Source of the DNA: JADKAV01 sp963732355
Lineage (GTDB): Bacteria; Actinomycetota; Actinomycetes; S36-B12; UBA10799
Length of the DNA: 64,000 nucleotides
Direction: 5' to 3'
Assembly (NCBI GenBank): GCA_963732355.1
Contig: CAVSZD010000010.1
Location: forward strand, 372,001-436,000
The position numbers and the translations under genes are program-made. Shown here in pieces: positions 17,335 to 27,758 of the stretch. Within the stretch, counting starts at the first letter, position 1; every line of letters begins with the position of its first letter. The notes beneath the pieces are model-generated. The model was given only the letters and a program-made list of their open reading frames with translations, was not told where the DNA came from and searched no databases.

Positions 17335-20300
17335 TCACCGCAACCCTGACGGTGTCAGTTTCAGCCCTGCATCGACCAGCGTCGGTGTCTGCTCGGCCGT
17401 GAAGGCATCAACACCATTGATCCGACGAATGCCCACCCGGGGACGACGCCGACGCAAAGCGTCCACGAAGGCGCTGGCTGTTGCACCGGCCTCCTGCCAC
17501 ATGAGAAGAGACCTCCCCGACGCATCGAGGTAGAAGTCCGGGCCGTCTGAGCCCAGCCACACCAACGCTCCGGCCTTGCGCAGTGGTCGCGGGCCGGGCG
17601 TCTGGGGCCAGGCCACAGTTACACCCAGAGGATTGGCCGGGTCGGTGGCGGCGAGAAGAACGCCCCCCGAGTTCTCTCGATGCTCCGCTCTGAGCTGTTC
17701 CAACGCCAGGTTCGTGCCGAACTGCGCGCCCCCGAGTCCGTCGACCGCGTACACCTGCTGGCACGAGCCGGCCTCGTCCATGCGTCGAAGGATCCCGAAG
17801 AGCGCGTGGAAGCCCCCGGGCACACGCTCGTTTCCCACCACCGTGCGGTCCACCAAGCCGTAGCGGTCCAATAGAGTCTGCGCCCAGACCAGTCCAAGGT
17901 CGGCGCGCTGCGGCCGGTGCACGGCCGACCACCGCCCAGGCATGGGTAGTTGCTGGCCACGACGCCGGGCGCGAGACGCGGGGCGCGGCCCGAACCGCCG
18001 CAAAGGCTCGAGCGAGTCGTTGGTGACCATCGATCGCCACACAAGTCCCCAGAGCGCCTGTTCGAGAACATCGTGTTCCAGGTGCGGAAGACGGACGACC
18101 AGGTCGCGGAAGAACCAGCCACCGCCACCGGCCATGACCGCCCAAACCTCCTGCTCGACGGGAGTCAACTCATCCAGGTCAGCGGCCGGCAGCAGGTCCT
18201 CCATCCCCGCCGGGACCATCGAGATCAGTGCGTCGGCTGCACCCAGCCGTCCGGCACCGCACCAGGTCAATTCACCGGAGGCGGTCAGGCGGTCGATCTG
18301 GTGGGTCTGGAAGTTGCTCACCCGGGCCGGTAGCAGATCCCGTTCCCAGACGGTCGCGGCTGCCACGTACCCAGCCAGTTGCCCGATCGCCGAGGCCAGT
18401 GCTGAGTCGCCAGCGCGGGGGGTCGTCACCTTCTGCCAACGGGGCAGGAAACCGCACAACCTGTTCGACGACACAGGTTCCTGGGCGCCACGCAGAATGG
18501 CGGCAGCGCGTCGACGGATGCGTTGCAGGACCTCGGGGTCGATCCACTGCCCGTGGTCGTTGGCGGCCGTGAAGCGTCCCCACCGCAGCAATCCGGACTT
18601 CTTGCGCTCCTGCAACAGCGCTTCGGCCACCCGCTCCCCGAGACCGAGGTGACCTGCAAGATCTCGAGTGGAGAAAGGCCCATGGGTGCGCGTGAACCGG
18701 CTCAACAAGTCCGCCACCGGATCGGCGACCGGCTCGATGAAGGCGAAAGGTACTTCCGGGGGCAGCACCACGCCCAGCGCGTCGCGCAGACGGGACATGT
18801 CCTCGACCGCGGCGACCACCTCACGACCTGCCACTCTGACGCGGAATGCGCGACGGGTTCGGATGAGGTCCTCGACGAACTCCGGGGCCACATCGTTTCC
18901 GGCAAGTTCGGCATCGGTGTGGAAGCCCACGTGACGCAGAAGGTCCGCCAAGTCGTCGGCGCTGCGAATACGCCCGGCGTGTCGCCACTGCAGATCGGCC
19001 TCAACCTCGTCGATTGCTTGTTGCGGGATGATCGAGCGCAGGTCGGCATCGGACAGAAGCTCGGAGAGCAAGGCGTGGTCGAGTTCCAGCGCCGCGGCTT
19101 GCTGTCCCAGCGGATTGTCCGCCTCGTACATGAAGACCGAGACGTAGGAGAACATCTGGGTCTGGGCCATGGGACTCGGTCGGTCGGTCTCCACGACGTC
19201 GACCTCGATCTGACCGGCTCGCAGTCCCTGCAGTACCTCTCTAAGAGCCGGCACGTCGTAGGTGTCGTCGAGACACTCCCTGACCGCTTCCAGAACCATC
19301 GGGAAACTCGGGTAGCGTCCAGCCACAGACAACAACTGTGCCGAGCGTTGACGCTGCTGCCACAGGGGTGTGCGCTTGCCAGGGGCGTTTCGGGTCAGAA
19401 GTAGCGCCCGACTTGCGCACTCCCTGAACTTGGCGGCGAACAGTGCGCTGGTGGTGATCTGTTCGCTGAGCGTGCGGGTCAACTCGTCCGGGTCCGGCAC
19501 CAGGGCCTCAAGCAGCCCGTCCCACCACTGGTCGTCCTGATCGGTGTTGAGCAGGCGCAGAACCATACCGTCGTCGGTTGCCATGACGTCTGCGTCGATA
19601 CCCAGGCGGGTGCGGATCGCCGACCCGGTGAGCAGCGCCCACGGCGAGTTGACACGTGCCCCCCAGGGGGCGTGCACGACCACCCGCCAGTCGCCGATCT
19701 CATCGCGGAAGCGTTCCACGAGAATCCGTCGATCGGTGGGCAAGACCCTGGTGGCCTGCTGCTGTTCGACCAGGTAAGCGCGCAGGTTGTCCCGCGCGAA
19801 GCCATCCGCCGCCCCGCCCTCCAGGCGGGAGTCCAAGTTGCTCGACTCCACCTCGCGCAGGAATGAGCCGATGGCCTTACCCATCTCGTAGGAACGTCCC
19901 TGCGCATCTGCATGCCAGAACGGGAGTTTGCCCGGCCTGCCGGGGGCCGGGGTGACCAGGACCCGGTCGTAAGTGATCTCCTCGATGCGCCACGACGAGG
20001 CACCCAGCGAGATGACATCGCCGACACGCGACTCGTAAACCATCTCCTCGTCGAGCTCGCCGACCCGGCTGTCCTTCGTGCCGACGATGAACACCGGGAA
20101 GAGCCCTCGGTCGGGGATGGTGCCGCCGGAGATGACCGCTGTTCGCTGAGCGCCGCGACGACCGGTCAGCGTGTCGGTGGCCCGGTCCCAATTGAGTCGG
20201 GGACGTAACTGCGCGAAGTCATCGGAGGGGTACTTGCCGCTGAGCATGTCGAGCACCGCCTCGTAGGCGCCGCGCGGCAGGTCGGTGTACCCAGATGCGC

Positions 20301-21694
20301 GGGTGATCGTGCTGTACAAGTCTTCGACATTCCAGTCCCGCATAGCGACCATCGCGACGATGTGCTGGCTCAGTACGTCCAGCGGGTGGCGAGGGACCCG
20401 GGTGGGTTCGATGCTGCCGCGGCCCATCCGCTCGACTGCAACTGCGGTGGCGAGCAGGTCGCCCCGGTGGGTCGGGTAGAACACCCCGCGGCTCACCGCA
20501 TCCAGGCGGTGGCCGGCGCGACCAAGGCGTTGAAGGCCGGAGGCGACAGAGGGCGGGCAACCGACCTGCACCATCAGATCAATGCTGCCCATGTCGATGC
20601 CCAGTTCGAGGCTGCTCGTGGCCACGACCGCGGGCAACCGGCCTGACTTCAGATCGTCCTCGATGATCGCTCTTTCGGACTTGCTGACCGAGCCGTGATG
20701 GGCCCGCGCGATGACACTCGAACTGCCACCAGCGGCTCCGGCCTGGGCCATGATCTGGGCCGGGATCGAGTCGTCGGGCGACTCGTCGGCGGCTAGTTCG
20801 TTGAGCCGGCTCGACAGCCTCTCACACACTCGTCGGGAGTTGGTGAAAACGATCGTGGATGTGTGCGACTCGATCTGCGACAGAATGGAGGTCTCCACCG
20901 CGGGCCAGATTGAGGCCCGTTTGGGCTGCCCCTCGGCCGGCTCGTCGAAGACGGTCATGTCGGCCAGTGGCACGTTCAGGCGCAGATCGATGTCCTTGTG
21001 CAGATCCGGCTTGATGATGCGTACCGGCACGTCCGCGTGCAGGTACTGCGCCACCGTTTCGACAGGTGTGACCGTGGCCGACAACCCGATTCGCTGGGCG
21101 GGCGTGGCCGGTCAGCAGGTCCAAACGTTGCAGTGACAGGCTCAGATGAGAGCCGCGCTTCGACCCGGCCACGGAGTGGATCTCGTCGACGATCACGGTG
21201 CGCACGTCACGCAGGAACTCGCCGGCTTTTGAGGTCAGCAGCAGGAACAAGGACTCGGGAGTCGTGATCAGGATGTCGGGTGGGGTGCGAGCCATACGGG
21301 CCCGGTCTGCCGCAGGCGTGTCGGAGGTGCGGATCCCGGTGCGCACGGCTCGGGGATCGTCTCCCAGCGATCGGGCTACCTGGTCGATGCCCGCCAGTGG
21401 CGCCCGCAGGTTACGTTCCACGTCTGTGGCCAGCGCCCGCAAGGGCGAGATGTAGAGAACGCGACAGCCTTTGTCCTCGCTGTCGAACAGGTCGTCCAGT
21501 GCCCAGAGGAAAGCCGCCAATGTCTTGCCCGAGCCGGTGGGGGAGACCACGAGGGTGTCCTCGCCGGTCGCGATCGCCTCCCACGCTTGCACCTGAACCT
21601 CGGTCGGCGCCTGGAAGGCCCTCTCGAACCAGCGGCTCGTGGCGTGCCCGAAGCCCGGGAGTGCTTCGGGGGCGGCCTTGGTCACGCTGCCCAT
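17335..21694 (-). CDS. lhr: Lhr-type superfamily 2 DNA helicase, interrupted by a frameshift
   Basis: Large 3'-5' DNA repair helicase, about 1450 residues if restored (Lhr is usually ~1500). The 5' part reads from 21694 with Walker A SPTGSGKT, DILITTPESL and the DEIH box. After LDLLTGHA the frame breaks and resumes at 21084 with GLSATVTPVETVAQYL (motif III), then motifs IV-VI (IVFTNSRRVCERLSSRLNEL, HHGSVSKSERA, QRLGRAGHR) and the long Lhr C-terminal region with winged-helix and tail domains. Removing one base from the GGG at 21096-21098 (plus-strand numbering) restores HARQRIGLSATV, matching the family. Start at 21694 (MGSVTKAAPEALPGF) is likely; 21736 is possible. It is divergent from the DUF3046 gene. 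Confidence 0.88.
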
Positions 21695-21756
21695 TGTGCC
21701 GCGCAGGTCGGACAGTGCCAGCAGGTTGTGTGCCACGCCAGTGGCACACTGACCCG

Positions 21757-21951
21757 GTGAGACTCACGGACTTCTGGGAACGCATGGAACACGTCCTCGG
21801 TCCCGGCTACTACGGGTCGTGGGCCCGTGATCATGTGTTGGCGGGTCTGGGTGGGCGAACTGTGGAGCAGGCGCTTGCCGATGGTGAGGATGCCAAGGCG
21901 GTCTGGCGCGCGGTCGTGGCCGATCTGGGGTTGCCGGCAACCTATCGGTGA
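21757..21951 (+). CDS. DUF3046 protein
   Basis: A 64-residue acidic protein (VRLTDFWERMEHVLGPGYYGSWARDH...), strongly like the DUF3046 family that sits beside recA in mycobacteria and streptomycetes. Conserved features are the LTDFWERM opening, WARDHVLAGLGGRT, and the DAKAVWRAVVADLGLP ending. No function is established. The GTG at 21757 is chosen because the family starts at this point. It precedes recA by 152 nt, a gap that contains the SOS box, so it is probably transcribed separately from recA. Confidence 0.85.
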   Translation: MRLTDFWERMEHVLGPGYYGSWARDHVLAGLGGRTVEQALADGEDAKAVWRAVVADLGLPATYR

Positions 21952-21974
21952 TTCCCGCGTGTCGGTTATCCACA

Positions 21975-21990
21975 TCGAACAGGCGTTCGG
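21975..21990 (+). promoter_or_regulatory. LexA (SOS) box upstream of recA
   Basis: TCGAACAGGCGTTCGG matches the actinobacterial consensus TCGAAC-N4-GTTCGA at 11 of 12 defined positions, 113 nt before the recA ATG. lexA itself lies at 31 kb with its own boxes. Confidence 0.85.
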
Positions 21991-22103
21991 TACTGTTGCC
22001 CACAAGCGAGCGCGTCACATTCGTGAATGTCGTACCGCCCAGGTAGCGTCACCGTGACTGCCAAATGACGTCGGGTAACCGGCGCCGACCCGGAAGGACC
22101 ACC

Positions 22104-23179
<1,076 letters not shown>

Positions 23180-23183
<4 letters not shown>

Positions 23184-23683
23184 CTATCGCAGGTCCCGAG
23201 TCCGACCCCTACGAGGTCGCGCGGTTGATCGCCCTGCAGCAGATCGACCTGAAACCACGCACGAGTGCGGAGATTCACACAACGCTGCTCGATCGCGGTG
23301 TACCTGAAGAGGTCGCCGATCAGCTCGTCGAGCGTTTCACCGAGGTCGGTCTGCTGGATGATCGCACGTATGCGCGGCTGTGGGTCGAGTCACGGATGCG
23401 CTCCCGGGGGCTCGGGCCGATGGCGCTGCGTCAGGAACTGCGGCGGCACAAGGTGCCCGACCCGCTCATCGATGAGGCCTTGGCAGGCATCGATGCCGAT
23501 GAAGCCCTGGCGGCCGCGACCGAACAGGTCAGGTCCCGGGTCGCTCGCTGCGAGATACCCCTGTCGCGACGCGACCAACAGCGCTTGCTGAACTTCCTGA
23601 TGCGCCGGGGGCATTCCCCCGGGACAGCGCGCGAAGCGGTGCGTAAGGCCGAGGAGCAGATCGTGGGGCAGGAGCGCACCTGA
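23180..23683 (+). CDS. recX: Regulatory protein RecX
   Basis: A 167-residue inhibitor of RecA filament activity, made of three-helix repeats: ALQQIDLKPRTSAEIHTTLLDRGVP, VGLLDDRTYARLWVESRMRSRGLGPMALRQELRRHKVP, and the C-terminal LLNFLMRRGHSPGTAREAV. The GTG start overlaps the recA stop, the standard coupled arrangement. Length is typical for actinobacteria. Confidence 0.94.
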
Positions 23684-23706
23684 GGCCGTCGTACCCTGGG
23701 AAGACC

Positions 23707-25131
23707 ATGTCCCGCACTTACGAAGTCCGCACCTACGGCTGCCAGATGAACGTCCACGATTCCGAGCGCCTCTCAGGGCTACTTGAGCAGGCGGGTTACA
23801 GCGCCGTGGCTTCCGGGCAACAACCGGATCTCATCGTGTTCAACACCTGTGCCGTGCGGGAGAACGCTGACAATCGGCTCTACGGAAACCTCGGTCATCT
23901 GCGTCCGATGAAGACGGCCAACCCGGACCTGCAGATAGCCGTGGGAGGTTGTCTGGCGCAGAAGGATCGCTCGGTGATCGTCGACAAGGCCCCGTGGGTG
24001 GACGTGGTGTTCGGGACCCATAACCTGGGTTCGCTTCCGCAACTTCTGGAGCGGGCGCGCGTGCGCAACGAGGCGCAGGTCGAGATCCTGGAGCAGCTCG
24101 ACGAGTTCCCGTCGAACCTGCCCACCCGGCGCGAATCGGCCTTCAGCGGCTGGGTCGCGATCAGCGTCGGCTGCAACAACACGTGCACGTTCTGCATCGT
24201 CCCATCGCTTCGGGGTCAGGAGGAGGACCGCTCGCCGCAGGAGATCCTCGACGAGGTTCGCGCCCTCGTTGACGACGGTGTCGTGGAAGTGACCCTGCTG
24301 GGCCAGAACGTGAACGCGTACCGCCACGGGGGCCGCCACGGCTTCGCAGACCTGCTGCGCTCATGCGGTGAGGTCGAGGGGTTGCGCAGGGTGCGCTTCA
24401 CCAGCCCGCATCCCCGGGACTTCACCGACGATGTCATCGACGCGATGGCTACGACCCCCAACGTGATGGCGTCGCTGCATATGCCTCTGCAGTCCGGCAG
24501 CGACGATGTCCTGCGACGGATGCGCCGCAGTTACCGATCCGACCGCTTCTTGGGGATCCTCGACCGGGTGCGTGCGGCCATGCCGCAGGCCGCGATCACC
24601 ACCGACATCATCGTGGGCTTCCCGGGGGAGACCGAATCCGACTTCGCGCAGACCCTGGAGGTTGTGCAAGCCGCACGGTTCGCCAGTGCATTCACCTTCC
24701 AGTACTCCGCACGCCCGGGCACACCCGCTGCTGACTACTCCGACCAAGTTCCCCGGGAGGTCGTCCAGGAACGCTACGAACGACTCGTCGCACTGGTGGA
24801 CGACATCGCGTGGCAGGAGAACAAGAAACTCGTGGGCAGCGAAGTGGAACTACTGGTTTCGGTGGGAGAGGGCCGCAAGGACGCCGCGACCCACCGCAAG
24901 ACGGGCAGAGCTCAGGACGGCCGACTGGTTCATTTCCTCGATGCCGACGACCGCGCCCGTCCGGGTGATCTCGTGCGGACAACCATCAGCTACGCCGCCC
25001 CGCACCACCTGGTGGCTGACGCATTGGAGATCCAGGTCGAACGCACTGCTGGCGGCGATGCGCACGCGGGGGGGACAGCGGTGCCGACGCCGGGGGTCAT
25101 GCTGGGCCTGCCCAGCGTGCGTGCCATCTAG
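23707..25131 (+). CDS. miaB: tRNA-2-methylthio-N6-dimethylallyladenosine synthase
   Basis: Radical-SAM methylthiotransferase acting on i6A37 of tRNAs, 474 residues. N-terminal cluster cysteines are in RTYGCQMNVHDSERL, VFNTCAVRENADN and VGGCLAQ; the radical-SAM motif is CNNTCTFC (about residue 157), followed by the TRAM domain near residue 380-440. GCQMN and NTCAVRENA separate it from RimO. A TACCCT box lies 9 nt before the ATG (near-leaderless). It works downstream of MiaA, encoded at 26 kb. Its last 35 nt overlap the convergent dioxygenase-fold gene. Confidence 0.96.
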   Translation: MSRTYEVRTYGCQMNVHDSERLSGLLEQAGYSAVASGQQPDLIVFNTCAVRENADNRLYGNLGHLRPMKTANPDLQIAVGGCLAQKDRSVIVDKAPWVDVVFGTHNLGSLPQLLERARVRNEAQVEILEQLDEFPSNLPTRRESAFSGWVAISVGCNNTCTFCIVPSLRGQEEDRSPQEILDEVRALVDDGVVEVTLLGQNVNAYRHGGRHGFADLLRSCGEVEGLRRVRFTSPHPRDFTDDVIDAMATTPNVMASLHMPLQSGSDDVLRRMRRSYRSDRFLGILDRVRAAMPQAAITTDIIVGFPGETESDFAQTLEVVQAARFASAFTFQYSARPGTPAADYSDQVPREVVQERYERLVALVDDIAWQENKKLVGSEVELLVSVGEGRKDAATHRKTGRAQDGRLVHFLDADDRARPGDLVRTTISYAAPHHLVADALEIQVERTAGGDAHAGGTAVPTPGVMLGLPSVRAI

Positions 25132-25720
25132 CCACGAGGTACAGCACCGAGTACGGGTCGTCAAGGAAGTCAAGGTGTGCCTCGTCGACGTCCTCGACGG
25201 CCCGACCGACCGCACGCCACGACTGGGTACCTGCCGCCTGGACTTCTGCACCGATCGCCTGGTCGAGGTGCGCGAGTCCGGCTGGGTCGCCGGCTCGTAG
25301 GGAAGTGATCACCTGTTCGTCGAAGTCGTGGGCCAACGGGTGCAGGCTGCCGGGTGCCTTGTCGCTGCGGGTTGCACTGCCGTCACCCATGACCAGCACG
25401 GCGTCGAAACGCCGCAGATCCTGGGCGTGATGGTCCACATCGGCGGCAGGACGGCCTTGGAGAAGCCAACGGGCGATGGCCCTCGGCAGAGCAACCGGCG
25501 GCCCATCGCCGATGTCGAGCCCGAAACCGGACAGAGACCACTCGTCGGTGCCCGAGGAGGGTTCCGACGAGAGGATCGCAGTTGAGCCAGCACCCTCCAG
25601 CGCCCAGTCAACCGCGGACTGGGCCTGCGTGCGTAGCTCGTCGAGTTCGACGGCGGCACCCGCGGCAATCTGCGGGATCAGCAGGGGTGTGATGGGCAGG
25701 AATGCCAGGCGAGCGTTCAG
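25097..25720 (-). CDS. Class III extradiol dioxygenase-like (LigB/MEMO fold) protein, probable CTG start
   Basis: A 207-residue protein. Only the C-terminal half has a conventional start (GTG at 25438), but the frame is open far upstream and encodes a family-like N-terminus, LAFLPITPLLIPQIAAGAAVELDELR, corresponding to the PHPPLLVPE opening of actinobacterial homologues. The best start is a CTG at 25720 that forms a CTGA overlap with the stop of the upstream gene, mirroring the GTGA/ATGA couplings elsewhere in the window. The usual metal-ligand His of PHPP is absent (PITP). The middle contains VLVMGDGSATRSDKAPGSLH and the end LDDPYSVLYLVARWHA. A homologue lies between miaB and miaA in other actinobacteria; function unknown. 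Confidence 0.7.
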   Translation of the reverse strand: MNARLAFLPITPLLIPQIAAGAAVELDELRTQAQSAVDWALEGAGSTAILSSEPSSGTDEWSLSGFGLDIGDGPPVALPRAIARWLLQGRPAADVDHHAQDLRRFDAVLVMGDGSATRSDKAPGSLHPLAHDFDEQVITSLRAGDPAGLAHLDQAIGAEVQAAGTQSWRAVGRAVEDVDEAHLDFLDDPYSVLYLVARWHARWAGPA

Positions 25721-25974
25721 GATTCGTCCTTCTTCGGCGAAGTGACCTTCGGCGTCGCCGAGCCGAGCTTGTCCAGGGCCCCGGTAACGGTCTGGTCGAG
25801 CATTGCCGTCGCCGCTGAGGCTCTACCGCCGGTCTTGTCGTCGATGAGGTCCGTCACCTTGTCGACAGCGCCAGCCATCTTGTCCGCGGAGGTGTCCGCG
25901 ATGTCACCGACAGCCCCTTTGGCCTTGTCGATCAGCTCGTCTGCTTGCTTCCTGACGTCGTCGTAGGCGCCCAC
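25717..25974 (-). CDS. Small amphipathic helical protein, MT0933/Rv0909-antitoxin-like
   Basis: 85 residues read from GTG 25974, preceded by AAGGGAG at a 6-nt spacing. The sequence is a chain of charged amphipathic helices (DDVRKQADELIDKAKGAVGDIADTSADK, then AVDKVTDLIDDKTGGRAS) with a Lys/Asp tail. This resembles the MT0933_antitox family of small actinobacterial proteins, but no toxin-like partner follows, so I would not call it an antitoxin. It overlaps the downstream dioxygenase-fold gene by 4 nt and is divergent from miaA. Confidence 0.65.
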   Translation of the reverse strand: MGAYDDVRKQADELIDKAKGAVGDIADTSADKMAGAVDKVTDLIDDKTGGRASAATAMLDQTVTGALDKLGSATPKVTSPKKDES

Positions 25975-26030
25975 GGTTGACTCCCTTACCGGTTCGGATG
26001 TTCTTGCAGGATAGGTAGGACAATCGAAGG

Positions 26031-26936
26031 GTGTCGAACCCACCCGCCGCTCAGGTCGTGGCGCTCGTGGGCCCGACCGCGGCCGGCAAATCGCAGCTTG
26101 CCATGGAGCTCGCGACGAGATTCGGGATGGAGATCGTCAACGCCGATGCGTTCTGTCTGTACCGCGGCATGGATATCGGGACCGCCAAACCGAGTGACGC
26201 CGACCGCCAAGCGGTGCCGCATCACCTGCTGGATGTGATCGAGGTCGAGCAGTCCGTCGACGTGGCCACCTATCAGCGACTCGCCCGCGAAACGATCGCT
26301 ACCATCCAAGCCCGGGGGGTGCCGGTCCTGCTCACGGGCGGATCAGGCCTGTACGTGCAGTCAGTGCTGGACGATCTGCGGTTCCCAGGCACTGACGCGC
26401 AGGTGCGTGCGCGCCTTGAGGATGAGTTGGCGCAGGTGGGTGCCGAGCACATGCACCGAAGGCTCAGTGAGGTTGACCCGCAGGCCGCGTCGCTCATCCC
26501 GGCCACTAATGGCCGCCGGGTGGTGCGTGCGCTGGAGGTAAACGAGATCACCGGCGAGCCGTTTCAGGCCGCACTGCAGCGCGGACGCAGCTGGTTGCCT
26601 TCCGTACGAATCGGGTGGGATCCCGGTGTGCAGATCGTGGACGCGAGGATCTCCGCGCGGGTGCAGCAGATGTGGGATGAGGGTTTCGTCGCGGAGGTGG
26701 TGAGCCTGCAACGGCGTCTGGCACCTAGTCGTACGGCGAGCCGGGCCGTTGGGTACCGGCAGATCCTCGACGCGCTGGCGGCTGAACACGACCCCGAGCT
26801 CGCGAAGGAGCCAACAAATGTGGCAACGCGGCGACTCGCGCGACGGCAACGCACGTGGTTCCGTCGTGATCCGCAGGTGGTGTGGGTGGAATCCCCATCG
26901 CATGCACGCCAGATCATTGGCACCCTAGGGATATGA
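26031..26936 (+). CDS. miaA: tRNA dimethylallyltransferase
   Basis: Adds the isopentenyl group to A37, the substrate for MiaB. 301 residues. P-loop LVGPTAAGKSQLAME, the NADAFCLYRGMDIGTAKP segment (usually NADSMQLYRG...), GGSGLYVQ, and the C-terminal RRLARRQRTWFRRD motif. The GTG at 26031 is preceded by GACAAT with a 6-nt gap, a degenerate form of the leaderless geometry seen elsewhere. It overlaps dapF by ATGA. Confidence 0.95.
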   Translation: MSNPPAAQVVALVGPTAAGKSQLAMELATRFGMEIVNADAFCLYRGMDIGTAKPSDADRQAVPHHLLDVIEVEQSVDVATYQRLARETIATIQARGVPVLLTGGSGLYVQSVLDDLRFPGTDAQVRARLEDELAQVGAEHMHRRLSEVDPQAASLIPATNGRRVVRALEVNEITGEPFQAALQRGRSWLPSVRIGWDPGVQIVDARISARVQQMWDEGFVAEVVSLQRRLAPSRTASRAVGYRQILDALAAEHDPELAKEPTNVATRRLARRQRTWFRRDPQVVWVESPSHARQIIGTLGI

Positions 26937-27758
26937 CTGACCGACATGTTGGCTTCGTGAAGGGGCATGGAACGGGCAACGACTTCGTCCTGGTCCCCGA
27001 TCCGCAGGACCACTTGACGGTCTCGGAGCAAGCCGTTCGCGCGATCTGCGACCGCCGGACCGGGGTCGGCGGTGACGGGCTGATCCGGGTGGTGCGCGAT
27101 TCCGAGGGCCTGTGGTTCATGGACTACTACAACGCCGATGGTTCCACGGGGGAGATGTGCGGCAACGGCGCCCGCGTGTTTGCCGCGTACCTTCGGGCGA
27201 ACGAGCTGGTGGACAGTTCCGAGTTCGTGATTTCCACCAGGGGCGGCCAGCGGGGGGTCACGATCGCGTGGGGACCTCATCAGTGTGGACATGGGTTCGG
27301 CCCGGCACGAAGCCGCGAGCGTGCTGGTGCGCGCCAACGGGCACGAATGGCCAGGCGAGGCGGTCTTCATGCCGAATCCGCACGCAGTGGTATTCGTGGC
27401 CGACCTCGAGTCGCCCGGTTCCCTGATCGAAGCCCCGCAGGTCGAGTCGGAAGTTTTCCCGCAGGGGGTCAACGTGGAGTTCGTGGTCGTGGCAGAGCCC
27501 GGCCGTCACGTGGCGATGCGGGTTCACGAACGCGGAGTGGGCGAAACCCAATCGTGTGGGACCGGCATCTGTGCAGTGGCCGACCGCGCTCTGGCCGCGG
27601 CGGGCGTTGAGGGGCCGGCGATTGTCCAAGTGGACGTCCCCGGGGGCTCTTTGAGCGTACGCCGCACTGATCAGGGGTCCATGGTCCTCACAGGTCCTGC
27701 CGAACTGGTTGCGCAGGGCCATCTATCCCTAGAACTTTCGGAGTTGCTGCGTGGCTGA
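26933..27758 (+). CDS. dapF: Diaminopimelate epimerase, interrupted by a frameshift
   Basis: Converts LL-DAP to meso-DAP for peptidoglycan and lysine. The first half reads MTDRHVGFVKGHGTGNDFVLV with the first catalytic cysteine in GEMCGNGARVFA; after RGVTIAWG the frame is lost and resumes at DLISVDMGSARHEAAS, continuing with the second catalytic cysteine in TQSCGTGICAVA to the end. Dropping one G from the GGGG run 27270-27273 joins the halves as TIAWDLISVDMG. Total length would be about 275 residues, normal for the family. Both active-site cysteines are intact. It is coupled to miaA (ATGA) and overlaps hflX by 8 nt. Because dapF is normally essential, an assembly error is more likely than a real pseudogene. 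Confidence 0.9.

Noticed and set aside
25717..25974. A toxin-antitoxin pair formed by the small helical gene and the dioxygenase-fold gene
   Set aside because: The downstream gene has the LigB/MEMO fold and a conserved chromosomal context, not a toxin fold; size order and context do not fit.
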